Assembly: GCF_018873765.1 (NCBI RefSeq)
Contig: NC_057925.1
Span: 2,248,927 to 2,312,926, forward strand
Reading direction: 5' to 3'
DNA length: 64,000 nt
Origin: Telopea speciosissima
Taxonomy: Eukaryota; Streptophyta; Magnoliopsida; Proteales; Proteaceae
Shown here: piece after piece, positions 23,347-35,218 of the stretch
How positions within the stretch are numbered: the first letter of the stretch is position 1
How the letters are laid out: every line of letters begins with the position of its first letter
The notes under the pieces: generated by a model
Database searches by the model: none
Seen by the model: the letters and a program-made list of their open reading frames with translations, nothing else
What the model was told of the DNA's origin: nothing
Program-made: the position numbers and the translations under genes

Positions 23347-24435
23347 GTGATGATTTCCCGCCTTCTTCCATCGCTCTTCCAACGGTCAAAAACTACGACT
23401 CATCTCATTCAAATTCGTTCTCTGCTTCTAAAAACTGCTCTGGACCGTGACCCTCTCTCCATCTCTTCGTTCTTATTGACTGCTTGCTCCATTTCAATTG
23501 AATTCGCCCACTCGTTTCTTCATGATCTCACTGTTATCCCTCCGCTCTTCGCATGGAATGTAATTATTAGAGAATACTCGAAGAGTCCATACCCAATTGA
23601 AGCCGTGAAGCTTTTCTCGGAGCTTCGCAGGTTGGGAATCAGATCGGACAATTTCACGTTCCCTTTTGTTCTTAAAGCTTGTGGGCGTTGTTCCATGTTA
23701 AGGGAAGGCGAGACAGTGCATTCCCTGATCTTCAAGGCTGGATTCACTGTGGATAAGTATGTCAGGAATACCCTTCTCAGGATGTACGCTGCTTGCAATG
23801 AAATTGGTCTGTCAATGCGCGTGTTCGACGAAATGACTGAAAGAGATGTGGTTTCCTGGAGCTCTATGATTGCGGGATGCGTTGCTTGGTAGGTATTGTT
23901 GCTCTAACTAATGTGGGTCAACCCGTTTGACTGGTGTTTCTGGTTCTTTTGGAGTGTGTTACTACTGATTGTAAACGTGGTCTGGGACCCCATGCTCTCG
24001 ATGGATTTGTGGCAAGGCATACTTTGTGAACGTTGACCTTGATCAGATGACTGTAATTGTCATTAATTTTCCATTTTTCTTTGGACAGTTAGGAAATATA
24101 TGATCTTGGCCCTTGGAGAGGTCAGAGAGAAGGTTTTGTTCCCTAAGGTTAGGCGAGTTTGGAGTAGGAAATATCCTAAGTAAACGGAAGGAGAGTTTGG
24201 GAGAGAAGATTCCCAGCATGGGATCCATTTTTTTTTGGCTTGCAAAAGAAAATATAGATCGTGGTTGGCCTTCTCTGAATTCTATGGTTTGGCTGCATCT
24301 ATTCTCCAGTATTTTTGAACCACTGACTCTGTGAGACATTACTCAACAGTAAGAAATCCAAAAGACCACAACCCCCCCCCCCCCCTGCCACAACACACAC
24401 ACACACACACACACATATTCTCCAATATTTATGAA

Positions 24436-24471
<36 letters not shown>

Positions 24472-25824
24472 CTATTCTCCAATAGTTATGAACCACTGAC
24501 TCTGTGAGACATTACTCAACAGTAGGAAACCCAAAAGACCACCCCCCCCCCCCCCATACACACACACATCAAAAAAAGGGAAAAGATGGGGTTGGGAGGA
24601 TGCTTCCTAACCTCACAGAATATGTGAGGGAGGCTGCTCACAAGCCAATTCAAATGAGTCTGGATCCGCTACCATGTGTTGACCTCCCCACACATCATCC
24701 ATGGGAAGAGGACTTGTGGGAGCAAGGAGGTCATTTCAGAGGGGGAGAGGTCTCCACGTGGGTAGAGGATCCAGACCCAATTCGAACATTTGAAATCCTG
24801 TAAAATTGGGGGGATGGACAATAAAAAATATATTTTTCCGACTGTTGATTGGATTGTAAGGCTCATGAGGAGGCTCACGTAATCTGTGAGGCTATCATTC
24901 TTGGGTAAAAGAATCCTTTATGAATTGATTACCACCTCTTTCTTTAATTCTGTTAGTTTAAGTCAGCATTTTCTCTGACTTGTCAAATCTGACATTATCT
25001 ACAGCAACTCTTCACTGAAGGCACTAAGGGTGTTCCAACAGATGAAAATGGCAAATGTGGAACCCAATTCGGTCACTTTGGTAAGCTTGCTCTCTGTTTG
25101 CACTTGTCTGGGGAATGTGAGCACGGGAAAATCTATTCACTCCCACATTGTTGTTAATAATATCGGATTGGATGTTGCCCTAGGAACTGCTCTTCTTGAG
25201 ATGTATTCAAAATGTGGGTATATAGAGAGAGCGTTGCTTGTTTTTAGATACATGAATGAGAAGAATTTGCAGTCTTGGACAGTCATGATCACTGCTCTTG
25301 CTGACCATGGTCGAGGGAAAGATGCTATTGCCTTGTTCACCCAAATGGAAGAAATTGGCTTGAAGCTTGATAGTGTGTCATTTTCAGGCATCTTATGCGC
25401 TTGCAGTCACTTAGGTCTTGTTGATGAAGGACGAAAATATTTTGATAGAATGGTGAGTGTATATAAAATAAGGCCAACAATGGAGCACTTTGGATGCATG
25501 GTTGATTTGTATGGGCGAGCTGGGATGGTTGAAGAAGCTTATGATATTATCAAGAACATGCCAATGAAGCCCAACACAATTATCTTAAGGAGCTACATTG
25601 GTTCCTGTAGAAACCATGGTCAGGTTCTTCTGGATGAAAGCTTCAGCAAGTTTCTACTTGAAGTTGAGCCTGACCTCGGATCAAATTATGTACTTGCCGC
25701 AAATGTGTCTGCTGTGACTGGTCATTGGGATGATGTAGCCAACCTGAGAGTAACCATGAAGGAGAAGGGTTTGAAGAAAGTTCCAGGGTGCAGTTGGGTT
25801 GAAGTGCATGGTGGTATCGCATAA
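23347..25824 (+). CDS. PLS-class pentatricopeptide repeat protein, two exons, 453 aa
   Basis: Exon 1 is 23347-23888 and exon 2 is 25005-25824, separated by a 1116-base GT-AG intron (TG|GTAGGT ... CTACAG|C). The join reads AGCVA|CNSSLKALRVFQQM, a normal PPR helix, so the apparent stop at 23890 is intronic. The N-terminus (MMISRLLPSLFQRSK) is Arg/Ser-rich and looks like an organelle targeting peptide. Tandem PPR motifs follow: AWNVIIREYSKSPYPIEAVK, VVSWSSMIAG, TALLEMYSKCGYIERAL, SWTVMITALADHGRGKDAI, and the E1-type end GLKKVPGCSWVEV. The protein stops eight residues or fewer into what would be E2, so there is no E+ or DYW domain. Proteins of this class bind organelle RNA and often act in C-to-U editing, with a partner supplying the deaminase. 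The target is unknown. It is divergent from the small gene at 22835. Confidence 0.9.
24303..24560. repeat. CA and C microsatellite cluster between two direct copies, in PPR intron
   Basis: A block of about 65 bases (GAACCACTGACTCTGTGAGA through CCAAAAGACCAC) occurs at 24316-24366 and again at 24490-24542. Each copy is followed by a poly-C run (24370-24387 and 24543-24556), with two CA arrays (24391-24414 and 24437-24468) in between. This is a tandem duplication of a C-run/CA-repeat unit. Confidence 0.85.
24655..24777. mobile_element. Palindromic MITE in PPR intron
   Basis: Inverted ends TGAGTCTGGATCCGCTACC and GGGTCTGGATCCTCTACC. Flanks CAATTCAAA (24646-24654) and CAATTCGAA (24778-24786), an 8/9 match to a 9 bp target duplication, which suggests a Mutator-type MITE of a third family. 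Confidence 0.7.
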
Positions 25825-26240
25825 GAGCAAGCAAAAGGGGTGTGAGATGTCCTTTAACTTATTTGAGGAGGATGAAAGAGCACCTGTATGTTCTCAACTG
25901 TCTGAGAGTTCGGAGGATCCTCTGAGCAAAAGCATTTCGGTTCCAGTAGAGAATTTTTATTCTCAAGGCATACCTGGAATCAAAGCCAAAGAGCTCCTTC
26001 CCCAGAGAACATGAAAAATGTTTCTAATTTTGGCATATTTATGTATAGAAAATGCTCGGTCCGAAATACAAGTATAACCAAATCAAGATGAGACGGGACA
26101 GACGGTCAGAGGCCGCAGCAGGACTACCATAGGAAAGCACGCCCCTGTTAGCTATAATAGATACCTATTCACGGATAGCAGTAGTCTCTATGTGAATGTC
26201 TTCCCGACCAAGCCAGTCATTTGTTCTAGAAAAAATGGAG

Positions 26241-26705
26241 ACCACAGATAAATGATGGGCATAGAAAAACGAACTGGTGACAACAATGATAACTTACACT
26301 TTAGACATATCATCAGATGAAGCATTCTGTCTCAACTCCTGTGGGCTGTTGTATGCTCTCTGTTATCATGTTGTAGTTTCACTCTGGGAACAGAGACTGC
26401 ATGTTGTATTCGAGAGAAGAAGTTGAAGTGCTGAGCCAATGTTCTAAAACGTTTTTGAATATGCGCATATGCAGAAACGGATAAATGATGGGGCACAGAG
26501 AAGGTGAAAAGAATGAGAATTTACACTGTGGGCATATCATTATATGAAGCATGCTATTCCAACCCCTATAAGTGTTCTATCTTCTCTGGCATCATAATTT
26601 CTTTTCCATCAGACAATAGAGACACTATGTTGTATTCCAAAGAAGCAGTTGAGTATAGTCAATGTTCTAAAGATTTTTGGATGTGTGCTCATGCAAGAAC
26701 TAATG
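26241..26705. repeat. Two-copy diverged tandem repeat, unit about 230 bp
   Basis: GATAAATGATGGGCATAGA (near 26248) recurs as GATAAATGATGGGGCACAGA (near 26480). The shared blocks ACATATCAT, ATGAAGCAT, ATGTTGTATTC and CAATGTTCTAAA follow in the same order. The repeat lies 0.4 kb downstream of the PPR gene. Confidence 0.65.
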
Positions 26706-28917
26706 GAAATGCCAGGAGCTAGTTGCACTCGTATTAAGAAATGGATAGCTGTCTAGTATGTGGAAAAGAATCTGCTGGATTATTCATTTTGTGCAGTGCT
26801 TCACACAGTTCATGTTGCTCCATGTCCACGGTTCTATAAATGAAAGTCATGAGAACAAGCATGCGGTGAAATGCATAAACAGAACTATTAGACTTGAGAA
26901 ATAGATCTATATCAAATGTAGGAATATGGATGCCTGCCTTGGTGGCTAGCTCGTGGAAAGTATTTGCTGGGTATTCATTCTGTTCACGGTCTAAAACAGT
27001 TCCACGGTGAGTGAAGAGTCCAGAGAACAAGCAGACAGTGAATCCTAAAAACACCGATCACAAACGAGATTATGTAAGCTTAGTGCTTATGTGAAGTGAA
27101 GAGGCATCTTTGGGTATCATTTGCGTCAAATCCTGGCAAGTCTACATATTTCAAACTATTGGGTTTATTTCAACTCAAAATATCAGATGAAGATACCATT
27201 CTTTAGTTCTTTACCATTTTCTTCTTTTCTCCCCCTCCCCAACTGGCTAATTAGGTCAAAACTGCTGTTTCTTTACCAAATTGTCATAGTTTGAGGTGGT
27301 GTTGGCATGTCCCATTCATTCTGTCCTATAATTGAGGTTTTAACACAACCAAGATTTTAGCAGACCCACTTTGAATCTTGTACAAGAATGTGCAATTTCA
27401 TTTCTTCTGTTCTTCATCTTTGACACCCTTCCTCCCAAGTAGGTACTAAGGTGCACAGGTATTAGCCATTATATGTTACTCTATAAGCTGGTATTTCTCT
27501 TCCCCCACCCCCACCCCAATAAAGAGAACATTTCATTTTGTATATCACACATTTGATTATTGTATAGTCATCATGTTATTATATATATTGTTCGGTCTTA
27601 ACTTCTTTTGGAGGTTATATGGATATCATAAGTGTAATACATATATGGTGATGACAGTGAAGTTGCTATCAAGTTCTAATCCCATTGCATTTGTAGCCTT
27701 AGCATCTTGTCTACTAATATGTTTACATCTGATTCAGTAGTCTTTTTTGGCATATGAGATATGTTGAGAACTGATTCCCCTTTAGCACATTTTTTGGTTT
27801 GGTGATCTTCTTATTCAAAATTAAATTGGACAGCTTCTTTTGGTGGGGACATAACTATGATGTGTGATGCAGTTCGAAAGACAAGAAGGCCAGCAGCAAA
27901 CCAAGCCATTAGACATTTTAACTGGACCAAGAATGGACTAATATGTTTAATATTGAGTGCCGAATGGGTTATATGGGTCATGGGCTTAGTAGTTTTTTTA
28001 GTTTCTCTATTGAAATGAGCTAATTCTATAAGCCCAAAAATTAGGGAGATGTGAAATAACTCAAAACTGAGAAATCTGATGGGGCTGTAATCCAAGTCGA
28101 AGTCATGGCATTGATTAAAATTAGGAACTTTTCAAAACAAATTTAGGAACCTATAGGAATTAGTAATAGATCTAAGAGTTCAGAAACTAATCAAAATAGA
28201 AATTCAGGTTTGGTAATTAACAGAAATAGCAAGAAAGACTAAGTTCATCTAAAATGCATGGGGAAAGAAGTTACAGGAAAAGAAACAAGAAGTACAAATG
28301 GGTTTCTAAGAACAGATAATCACACGTTTGGTGCCTACATATGACCCACGAACCCACTTCCGAGTTTCCTGTAACTTTTAACAAAATAGAGAAAAACAAG
28401 CACCACAAGAAACTCCTTTGATGAACTCAAAGGAATAGAGACCCAAACTCAAGTCACAACAACGAACTTGGGCTCTGGAGAATTAGTTCCAATGAAAAGT
28501 GCAGTAGCAGAGGAGAACAAAGAGGAGTGACTGACAAAGACTATGTCGTCAACACCATCATCCATGGCAGAAACTGAAATCCCAAAATAAGCCTGATAGA
28601 TGCGCAATGAACTCAGCACCATTAGCTCTGTACTTCATCCCCACCTTCCATTTAGACACAAGTCTTCTATAACCTTCAGGCATACCAGGAGATCACCACC
28701 AGTCCTATTTACTTGATTAATTCTAAGCCAAGATTCAACATATTCTCTTGCAAATGATTTAATATATGTGACATATTTTTTTTAATTAATTAAAATTTTG
28801 GTTTCTTAAAGATGAAATCGAAAGTTTCAGAGAGGTTGAAAACAAGTCCTGCTTCCTAGTTCTTTGTATGTTCTTGAGATCTATTTTGCCTTGAGAGAGG
28901 TAAGAGCCCATTTGAAG

Positions 28918-29493
28918 TAAGGATGTCAATGGATATTCGAAAATCCGTATTTGATCTACGTTCGTATCCGTTTATGAGAATCCGAATTTGTCTGAAAACT
29001 AATAAGATACGAATATGATAATCCCCCTATCCAACCAATTATTATCCGATTCGTTTAGCAATCCAGTAATAAAATGTCTGAAAACTATTTAGTTACGAAT
29101 ATGAGGAAACTACTATCTCTATCGCACAATTAGAGACGAAGGGTGGGTAGAAAGTGCAAGAGAGCAAGCAACAAAGATGACGTGATTTTTTTTCCCCTAG
29201 ATTTTCTATTGGTTTATATATATTGTTTTATGCATTGTGAGACAAGGAATCACATATCTATTAAAATAAATACAAGATAAAATCAAAAGTAGAAAACGCA
29301 AGAAAATCAAAGACTAATAAGAATAGAAGAAAGGGTACTTAGTTGTGGAACTCTCAAGTTTCAACCCTAACCCTCATCAACAAAACAGTCAAGATGTCAA
29401 CGAATAAGATGTTATCCGAATCCGCCTTAATATAATCGGATACAAATATGATCATACCACTATCCGATCATATTTGATTCGTTTACATCCTTA
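28918..29493. mobile_element. hAT-MITE-like element with GGATGT ends
   Basis: Left end TAAGGATGTCAATGGATAT and inverted right end TAAGGATGTAAACGAATC. The subterminal regions carry inverted AATCCG/CGGATT-type words, as in the element at 41495. No matching 8-base flank was found, so the boundaries are less sure. Confidence 0.5.
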
Positions 29494-30690
29494 TCAAAAA
29501 CATAGTTGCAGTGGTTTCTCTCTCTCTAAAAACGTTGTTCTAGTGGTCTGTCTTGAAATTACCTTATTAGACTTTCTATTAAATAACCACATCATAGAAT
29601 GGAGGGCAAAAAAGACCGGGGACAACTTGTGTTTGTAACCTGCTTGGTTACGGAGTGATGCACCGTTGTAGTAATTGTAATATGTGTTTGGCTATATTTG
29701 TTAATTTAAAGATTGAGTAGACAGTTTTGTAAGGAAAATTCATTTGTGGTTAATCTCGTAATTTTTCCCAAAAAAACAAAGGGAAATTTTCTTAAATCCA
29801 CTAGATAAGAACGAAAATTACAAGATAATAGGTTTCACATTTGTTTTACATCTACTATTTTCTACTTTAAAAAGATTTACTTAATCCCCAAAGTTGATTA
29901 GTACTCATGTCAAGCAAGAATAAAATAAAAGTATTTCTCCAAAATTGCCCCAATCTCATTTAATTATTTTAAAAGTTGTAAAATCCGATGAAATGCACCT
30001 TAATTATAGGAGTAGAAATCAAAACTCCTATTACTCCTAAAAAAAGGAAAAAAATAACCTTAATTGTTGGTATAAAAAATAATAGAAATAAATTTAAAAA
30101 AAAAGAGGGTGATTCACATACCATCCGAAGGGTGTCAATTTAGGACCAAAATCGATTGAAACCAGCCGTTTAAAATTGAACCAAATCAAATTGAAGTAAA
30201 TTGGTTCGGTTTTGGTTTCTAAAGTTGGAATCTTATCTAGGTTTGGTTTGGTTTCGATTTCATGTCTAAAATCGTTAAACTAAACCAAATTGCCTCCTTT
30301 CACACCGAATAAGGAATCGTATAAAATTATATTATTTCTTAATTTTTTAATCAAATGTGGATGATAAATTCTTTTCCATTTTAGTGGTTGGAAAAAGTGT
30401 GGTGGATGATAATCCTAATAACTAAGGGTTTTTTATTGGTGAAGATGTTAAAAAGTTGACCCAAACATTTAAAATAGGATTTAAACTGAATGTGAAACCA
30501 AATTAAAACCCATTAAGAAGTTGAATGTAAAATTGAATAAAAACCGAAATCGAAACCGAGAAGAAGAAGAAGAAGCAGAGAAAAAGAATTGCCTGCAGTA
30601 GTTGGTTGTCGCTGGAGAAGGAGGTGGTCACCTCGCCGGAGCAGCAAGTGCTCCTAATTAAAGTTTTCCTTTCTTGCTCTAGGTGAGTCC

Positions 30691-30853
30691 GGATACTCTA
30701 CTTCCGCCTGCTCCTACTTCCGTGTGCGCCCTACACACAACGGGGTGTGTAAAGACCGCCTAACCCCTGCCCGAGCGGGTGTAAGATGGTCTTTGCACTC
30801 CTCGTTGTATGCAGGGTACACACAGAAGTAGTGGCAGACGAAAGTAGAGGATA
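30691..30853. mobile_element. Foldback MITE-like element
   Basis: Arms: TACTCTACTTCCGCCTGC and CCTACTTCCGTGTG on the left; CACACAGAAGTAGTGGCAG and GAAAGTAGAGGATA on the right. A possible half copy lies at about 31225-31325 (GGCAAGGCACTGG ... GTGGAAGTAGAGGA). Confidence 0.55.
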
Positions 30854-31454
30854 TCGATTCACAGTAACAAGGGTTGGGCAAAAATATCTTTTCAAATTAA
30901 AACTAAGAGAGTTAGCATTAAGAGGATAAAAAAAGAAAGGTTATTTAGAGTAGTTTGATTAGGTTTTGGAAAGAGGATTGGATCAGCTTATTCACGCTAA
31001 GTTCCTAGGGTTCAGGCGGAATCTTCCCTATTCTGATTGATTTCCAGCAGAGTCGATGGGAACAGTAAGTAATATAACCTTGATTGATATAATAGGTTAT
31101 TTTTTTTAATTTATTGGAATCGATGTATGGATGGATGGATATAGAATTTAAAGTTTTGTTTCTTTCTTCTTCTTCGTCTACTTCTGCTCTGTTTTTATTT
31201 TTCTCAGTTTTGCGTTTTACTTTCGCTCGGGCAAGGCACTGGGGCAGAGGTAAGGCAGTACATTCCGCCCTGCTTGTGTGTGGGGGATCACATGGCAGTA
31301 GGGACAGGTGGAAGTAGAGGAGTCGAATTAGTATATTTACTCCCAATTCAAACAGTACTGAGACTGGATTCATGTACTGATGCAGGTTTAATAAACTCCC
31401 AAACAATATTGTGGTATTATGGATCTGTCTCTGGTTATTTGTAAGTTAATTAGC

Positions 31455-32672
31455 ATGGCCAACGACGACGACGACAACAACGATATTACGACGACGACGA
31501 CGATTGCAATACTTCCAGAGGATATATCATGATATTGATCCTAAGTAAGTTAGACTTGGTGGGCTTTCATCGCTTTAGTGCAGTTTGCAGGTCTTGGCAA
31601 TCAATTGCCATTGCTGCCAAGAAAGATATAATAATACCTCAACAACAACAACAACAACAACAACAACTCCCATGGCTGATGCTTTCAGATGGATTTCTCA
31701 ACCTATTTAAAATAAATAGTAATAGAAGATTTTTCAGTCTCTCCCATGGCAAGATTTTCAAGTTAGGATTTGCTGATGTATGGCAAAAAAGCTAGGTGTT
31801 GTGGGTCTGATTGGGGATGGTTGATATTAGAGGAGGAGGTTAACAAGAATAATAAATCCATGTGCCTTTTGAATCCATTGACCTTCCATCTAAACCTACT
31901 CTTCCTCCTCCTTCCCCTGGATCTATCAATTCAGAGGACTACAAAATCAGCAAGGCTATGTTGTTGTTGTTGTTGTCGCCGCCTCTTCCTGCTGCTGCTG
32001 CAACTAATGATAATTACAAAGATTGTGTGGTCATGGTGATATATCATTGCTTCAACCGTACGTTTAGCCTTCTGTAGACCAGGGGATGAGACGTGGACTG
32101 CCATTGGTAATAACCTGCCATTCGGGTTCAATGAAGTTATTTTCTATGATGGAAAATTGTATGCCATGGCTGATGAAAGATTTGATCTTCTAGTTGTGGA
32201 GTTGTTAGGTGGCCCTGATCAACCACCAAAAGTAACAAGCTGTAACATTGCTCGTCCTTATATTCCTAGATCTTACCCGTTCACGTCCATGCATTTGGTG
32301 GAATGTCTTGGGGAGTTGTTGTTGGTTGTAGTATATCTTGAACCTAATACTGATAAGTTCTACATATTCAAGTTAAATCTCAAGGGTCGGTGCTGGATTA
32401 AGGTGGAGGACTTGGGTGATCAAATGCTATTTATTGGCCAAAGTACTGGCTTCTCTCTCTCGGCACTCAACTACCCTGGATTTAGAGGTAATTGCATATA
32501 TTACTCTAATCCCATGGATGGACAGCAGGCGACGGCAAAAGTGTTTCACTTGGGTGGTGGTAGTGTTGAACCTTTGTTTTCAAATTCCTATTGGTCTCTC
32601 TGCCTTTCTGGTTCGCACCGATTTCTTGGTAGGGAGGCCGGGAAAGGAGTTTGGGGGCAATTCCGTTGTTGA
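31455..32672 (+). pseudogene. F-box / DUF295 (KIB-type) protein pseudogene
   Basis: From the ATG at 31455 the frame reads an Asp/Thr microsatellite tract and then LPEDIS, the start of an F-box, before a stop at 31530. The F-box continues one base shifted (LSKLDLVGFHRFSAVCRSW) and is followed by a CAA-encoded Gln run. Further frame changes are needed near 31775 (before CCGSDWGWLIL), near 31875 (before IDLPSKPTLP) and near 32060 (before LAFCRPGDETW). The last 600 bases then give a long DUF295-like stretch: FYDGKLYAMADERFDLLVVE and SVEPLFSNSYWSL. F-box proteins of this group are substrate receptors of SCF ubiquitin ligases. At least four frame breaks make this copy non-functional unless the assembly is wrong. 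Confidence 0.8.
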
Positions 32673-33031
32673 GATGGGATGGGCCGGGGTACGCATCTGA
32701 TTTATTAATGATGTCTTCAAGCTTGTCTTATAATTTAGTTTTTTTTTTTTTTAAAATTTTTTTTATCAGGGATTGCCCTAAAGATTCTTATAATTAACAT
32801 CACAAGGTATATATATGTATTTAGTGTGATTTTTTTGGTTTCTATTCTGTACCTTTTGTGTGCTTATTAAATTATTTGAAATGCCTCTCTTCTATTTTAT
32901 CCTATCTAATGCTAAAGTGATGATGGATCATGGATGAGCCTCCAATTTTTTACAATGTTCAATTTTAGGGGTTGAGGATGATGGAAGCTCTCTCTTGAAA
33001 TGCATGTTAAGTTTGTTGAAATAGCTAGAAT

Positions 33032-33171
33032 GGGAAAAGGGTTTGTCCTCAGTTGCGTGGCCCCTGCCCAATGTGAGGGGTCAATGACGGGTTGCGTAGG
33101 GGCATCCAATATTAGGGTTGGGGTGGTCATTTTGCATACCCTTGTGTGTTGGCAGCAACGTTCTTTTTCCC
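33032..33171. mobile_element. MITE-like element, possible family B member
   Basis: Starts GGGAAAAGGGTTTGTCC and ends CAACGTTCTTTTTCCC. The interior has GTGGCCCCTGCCCA and GGTGGTCATTTTGC blocks resembling those at 16960. The flanking match is only 7/9, so this is tentative. Confidence 0.4.
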
Positions 33172-33745
33172 TAATAATTGAAACATCTTCTTAGGATTAA
33201 TTTATCAAAGTGATCACGGAAACACAGAGAGCATATATTTATGAATGTATCATGATGTAGCACGGACTGAACACAAAAGAATGATATGAGAGAATAAATG
33301 AATGAAATGATTGTTCATGCTATGTCTCTAGCCAATATACGACTCGGTGTATACCAAGTCCTTATGAGCAATTAGTGGGAATGGTGCCGTAGGCTTTATT
33401 TGGCACATCACAGGTATACAACATCAAAGATTATGACAGATGACAAAAGATTACATGTAAGAACATGTTAAACATACGACTCAGTGTGGTATACCAAAGC
33501 CCTTATGGGCAATCAGTTGGAACCGTCCAACAGGCCTTAATAGGCACATCACAGGTATAATGAAACTATGATCATTTATGATCACAAACAAATGTTATGA
33601 CCGATCAACAATGAAAAAATGATTTACTATGATTCCAGACAACAAAACATTATTCATTAATTGCTAATGTTAAATGATTCAGTGTTACACATGATGAATG
33701 AATGTTATGATTCAACGTCAAACCTTGATTTTTACCATACCGTTG

Positions 33746-33748
<3 letters not shown>

Positions 33749-33801
<53 letters not shown>

Positions 33802-33823
33802 CTCTCCATATATATATATATAT
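33749..33823. repeat. TA dinucleotide microsatellite
   Basis: An uninterrupted TA run at 33749-33799 is followed by TTACTCTCCA, a second TA run and a repeat of TTACTCTCCA. It abuts the left end of the caulimovirid fragment. Confidence 0.95.
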
Positions 33824-33835
33824 TACTCTCCAGAT

Positions 33836-34402
33836 ATGGAAGAGATCCAACTCTTAGATCCCTCAAATCTTAACAAACTTAAAAAAGATTTCAATTACCT
33901 CTATATAGGACTAATTCAAGTTGCCATAAAACCCCTGCACAGGGAAGGACTCAACGTAGCCCTCCTGCTTGCACTCAGGGATCAAAGATTCTTACAATTT
34001 GATGATTCCCTTTTAGGGATGATAGAAACCAGTCTTCACAAAGGCCCAGTTTACTTCAATTGTTATCCAGATATAAATCTCTCCCTGAATGATGCAAATC
34101 TTCTAGATACCCTTAAAGTAAACATACTTACCAGTGGTTACAAGATGAAACAAGGATCTATACCAATTGCTATAATTCATAGGATTCAGTACAAGGCCAT
34201 GAGAACTTTAAGACCTAAAGCTCTGAGAAGAACTATCAAAGGACAAACTACGTTCATAGAAACAGACTTTGTCCATTCAAGAACCGTTCATCCAAAAACT
34301 GTCAGCTGGAAAGACATTAAATTTCCATCAAAGTGGTGTCTCCAGGCTCCCTCCCCTGAGTCACTTATTCAACCTAATAGTGATGTTGAATCCATAAATT
34401 AG
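33836..34402 (+). CDS. Movement-protein-like ORF of endogenous caulimovirid, 188 aa
   Basis: The open frame starts at the ATG directly after the TA repeat. It contains the order DSLLGMIE, GPVYFNCYPDI, SLNDANLLDTL, then GYKMKQGS and AIIHRIQYKAM. This is the arrangement I associate with the 30K-superfamily movement domain of caulimovirids, which forms or widens plasmodesmata. The frame may begin further upstream in the TA array, but that part encodes only Tyr-Ile repeats. It is shorter than complete viral movement proteins, so the N-terminus is probably lost. Expression from the host genome is not implied. Confidence 0.6.
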   Translation: MEEIQLLDPSNLNKLKKDFNYLYIGLIQVAIKPLHREGLNVALLLALRDQRFLQFDDSLLGMIETSLHKGPVYFNCYPDINLSLNDANLLDTLKVNILTSGYKMKQGSIPIAIIHRIQYKAMRTLRPKALRRTIKGQTTFIETDFVHSRTVHPKTVSWKDIKFPSKWCLQAPSPESLIQPNSDVESIN

Positions 34403-34414
34403 GATCAAGATGGA

Positions 34415-35218
34415 ATGGTTACTATAACGTTCCAAAGAAAGGATAAGCAAATTAAACCAAATACTGAGGAATTTGAAAGACTCATTTATGTCCCAAGTAG
34501 AGCCTCAACATCTAGTTCTTTAACAAGTTTACATTTAAAGAACCAAAGGTTACATGAACAACTAAGGACCTTCCAAATCCTAGGTTTACATACCCCAAAT
34601 AGTAGTAATGTTACCCAAGGAATTTATGAAGAACAGTCTAACCAGTCTTCTCAAATGAATGAACCAACTTCACCAACCCAAACTGACATGCAACACGAAG
34701 CAAGAGTTGATGTCATCACAGTAGAAGACTATGAGATAGACAAACCCAAACTCAAGATAGATTTTATGTTACCCAAAAAAGATGAAAAAAGAGAATGGTT
34801 TTTTAACTATTTCTCAAAAGAAAAACAACAAGAAATCAAGAACCTTTGGTATGATAAAATGAGAACCATCAAAACAAACATAATGTTCTTCACATACCTA
34901 GATGTCTATACAAGTAACAGAGACATTCCTTATCATTTCTCAAACATCAATGCTAGTAAAAAGGTCCACCACACCTGGAAACTAGCTGATGACAAAACCA
35001 TTAAAACCATACACCCTCCTGGTTCAAATATCAAGTTTAAAATCAATAACACAGAAATCTCAACGACCCCTTTCAGATCCACTGAAGGAGTCACTGATGG
35101 ATCTAAAAAGGTTATAGAACAAGCCAATTATACAAATCAATATTTACAAACCATAGGAAGCCAACTAATCCGAATAGAGAACTTAGTTCAAAAGGATACC
35201 TTTACTGAACTTCCCTAA
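34415..35218 (+). CDS. Second ORF of endogenous caulimovirid, unknown role, 267 aa
   Basis: The frame is open from 34415, 12 bases after the first ORF, to the stop at 35216-35218. The protein is hydrophilic, with a Lys/Glu-rich centre (EWFFNYFSKEKQQEIKNLW) and no catalytic motif that I can see. By position it may be the C-terminal part of the movement protein or a virion-associated protein. That is inference only. Confidence 0.45.
   Translation: MVTITFQRKDKQIKPNTEEFERLIYVPSRASTSSSLTSLHLKNQRLHEQLRTFQILGLHTPNSSNVTQGIYEEQSNQSSQMNEPTSPTQTDMQHEARVDVITVEDYEIDKPKLKIDFMLPKKDEKREWFFNYFSKEKQQEIKNLWYDKMRTIKTNIMFFTYLDVYTSNRDIPYHFSNINASKKVHHTWKLADDKTIKTIHPPGSNIKFKINNTEISTTPFRSTEGVTDGSKKVIEQANYTNQYLQTIGSQLIRIENLVQKDTFTELP

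Larger units (their letters stand above)
25825..31454. other. Gene-free intergenic DNA
   Basis: No intact gene recognised in 5.6 kb. The contents are the 230 bp diverged repeat (26241-26705), two imperfect copies near 26740-26880 and 26930-27055, an LTR-like repeat at 27868-28200 shared with CMT3 intron 9, a hAT-like element at 28918-29493 and a foldback at 30691-30853. A GGGTGTCAA end at about 30127 resembles the hAT-like terminus at 3354. Confidence 0.45.
32673..33835. other. Gene-free DNA with LTR-like repeats and a TA microsatellite
   Basis: A MITE-like element lies at about 33032-33171. Two direct copies of an LTR-like block (CGACTCGGTGTATACCA ... GGCACATCACAGGTATA) lie at about 33337-33415 and 33473-33560. 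A TA array covers 33749-33799, with a second short one at 33808-33823. Confidence 0.5.

Noticed and set aside
23888-25004. PPR gene as a pseudogene (in-frame stop at 23890 and a second frame from 25030)
   Set aside because: A GT-AG intron from 23889 to 25004 restores a perfect PPR frame, so both parts are one gene.
26734-27054. Minus-strand ORF of 106 aa
   Set aside because: No family resemblance. It covers two imperfect direct copies of the same sequence, so the open frame is likely chance.
31005-31406. Minus-strand ORF of 133 aa
   Set aside because: It overlaps a foldback half copy and microsatellite sequence, with no recognisable motif.
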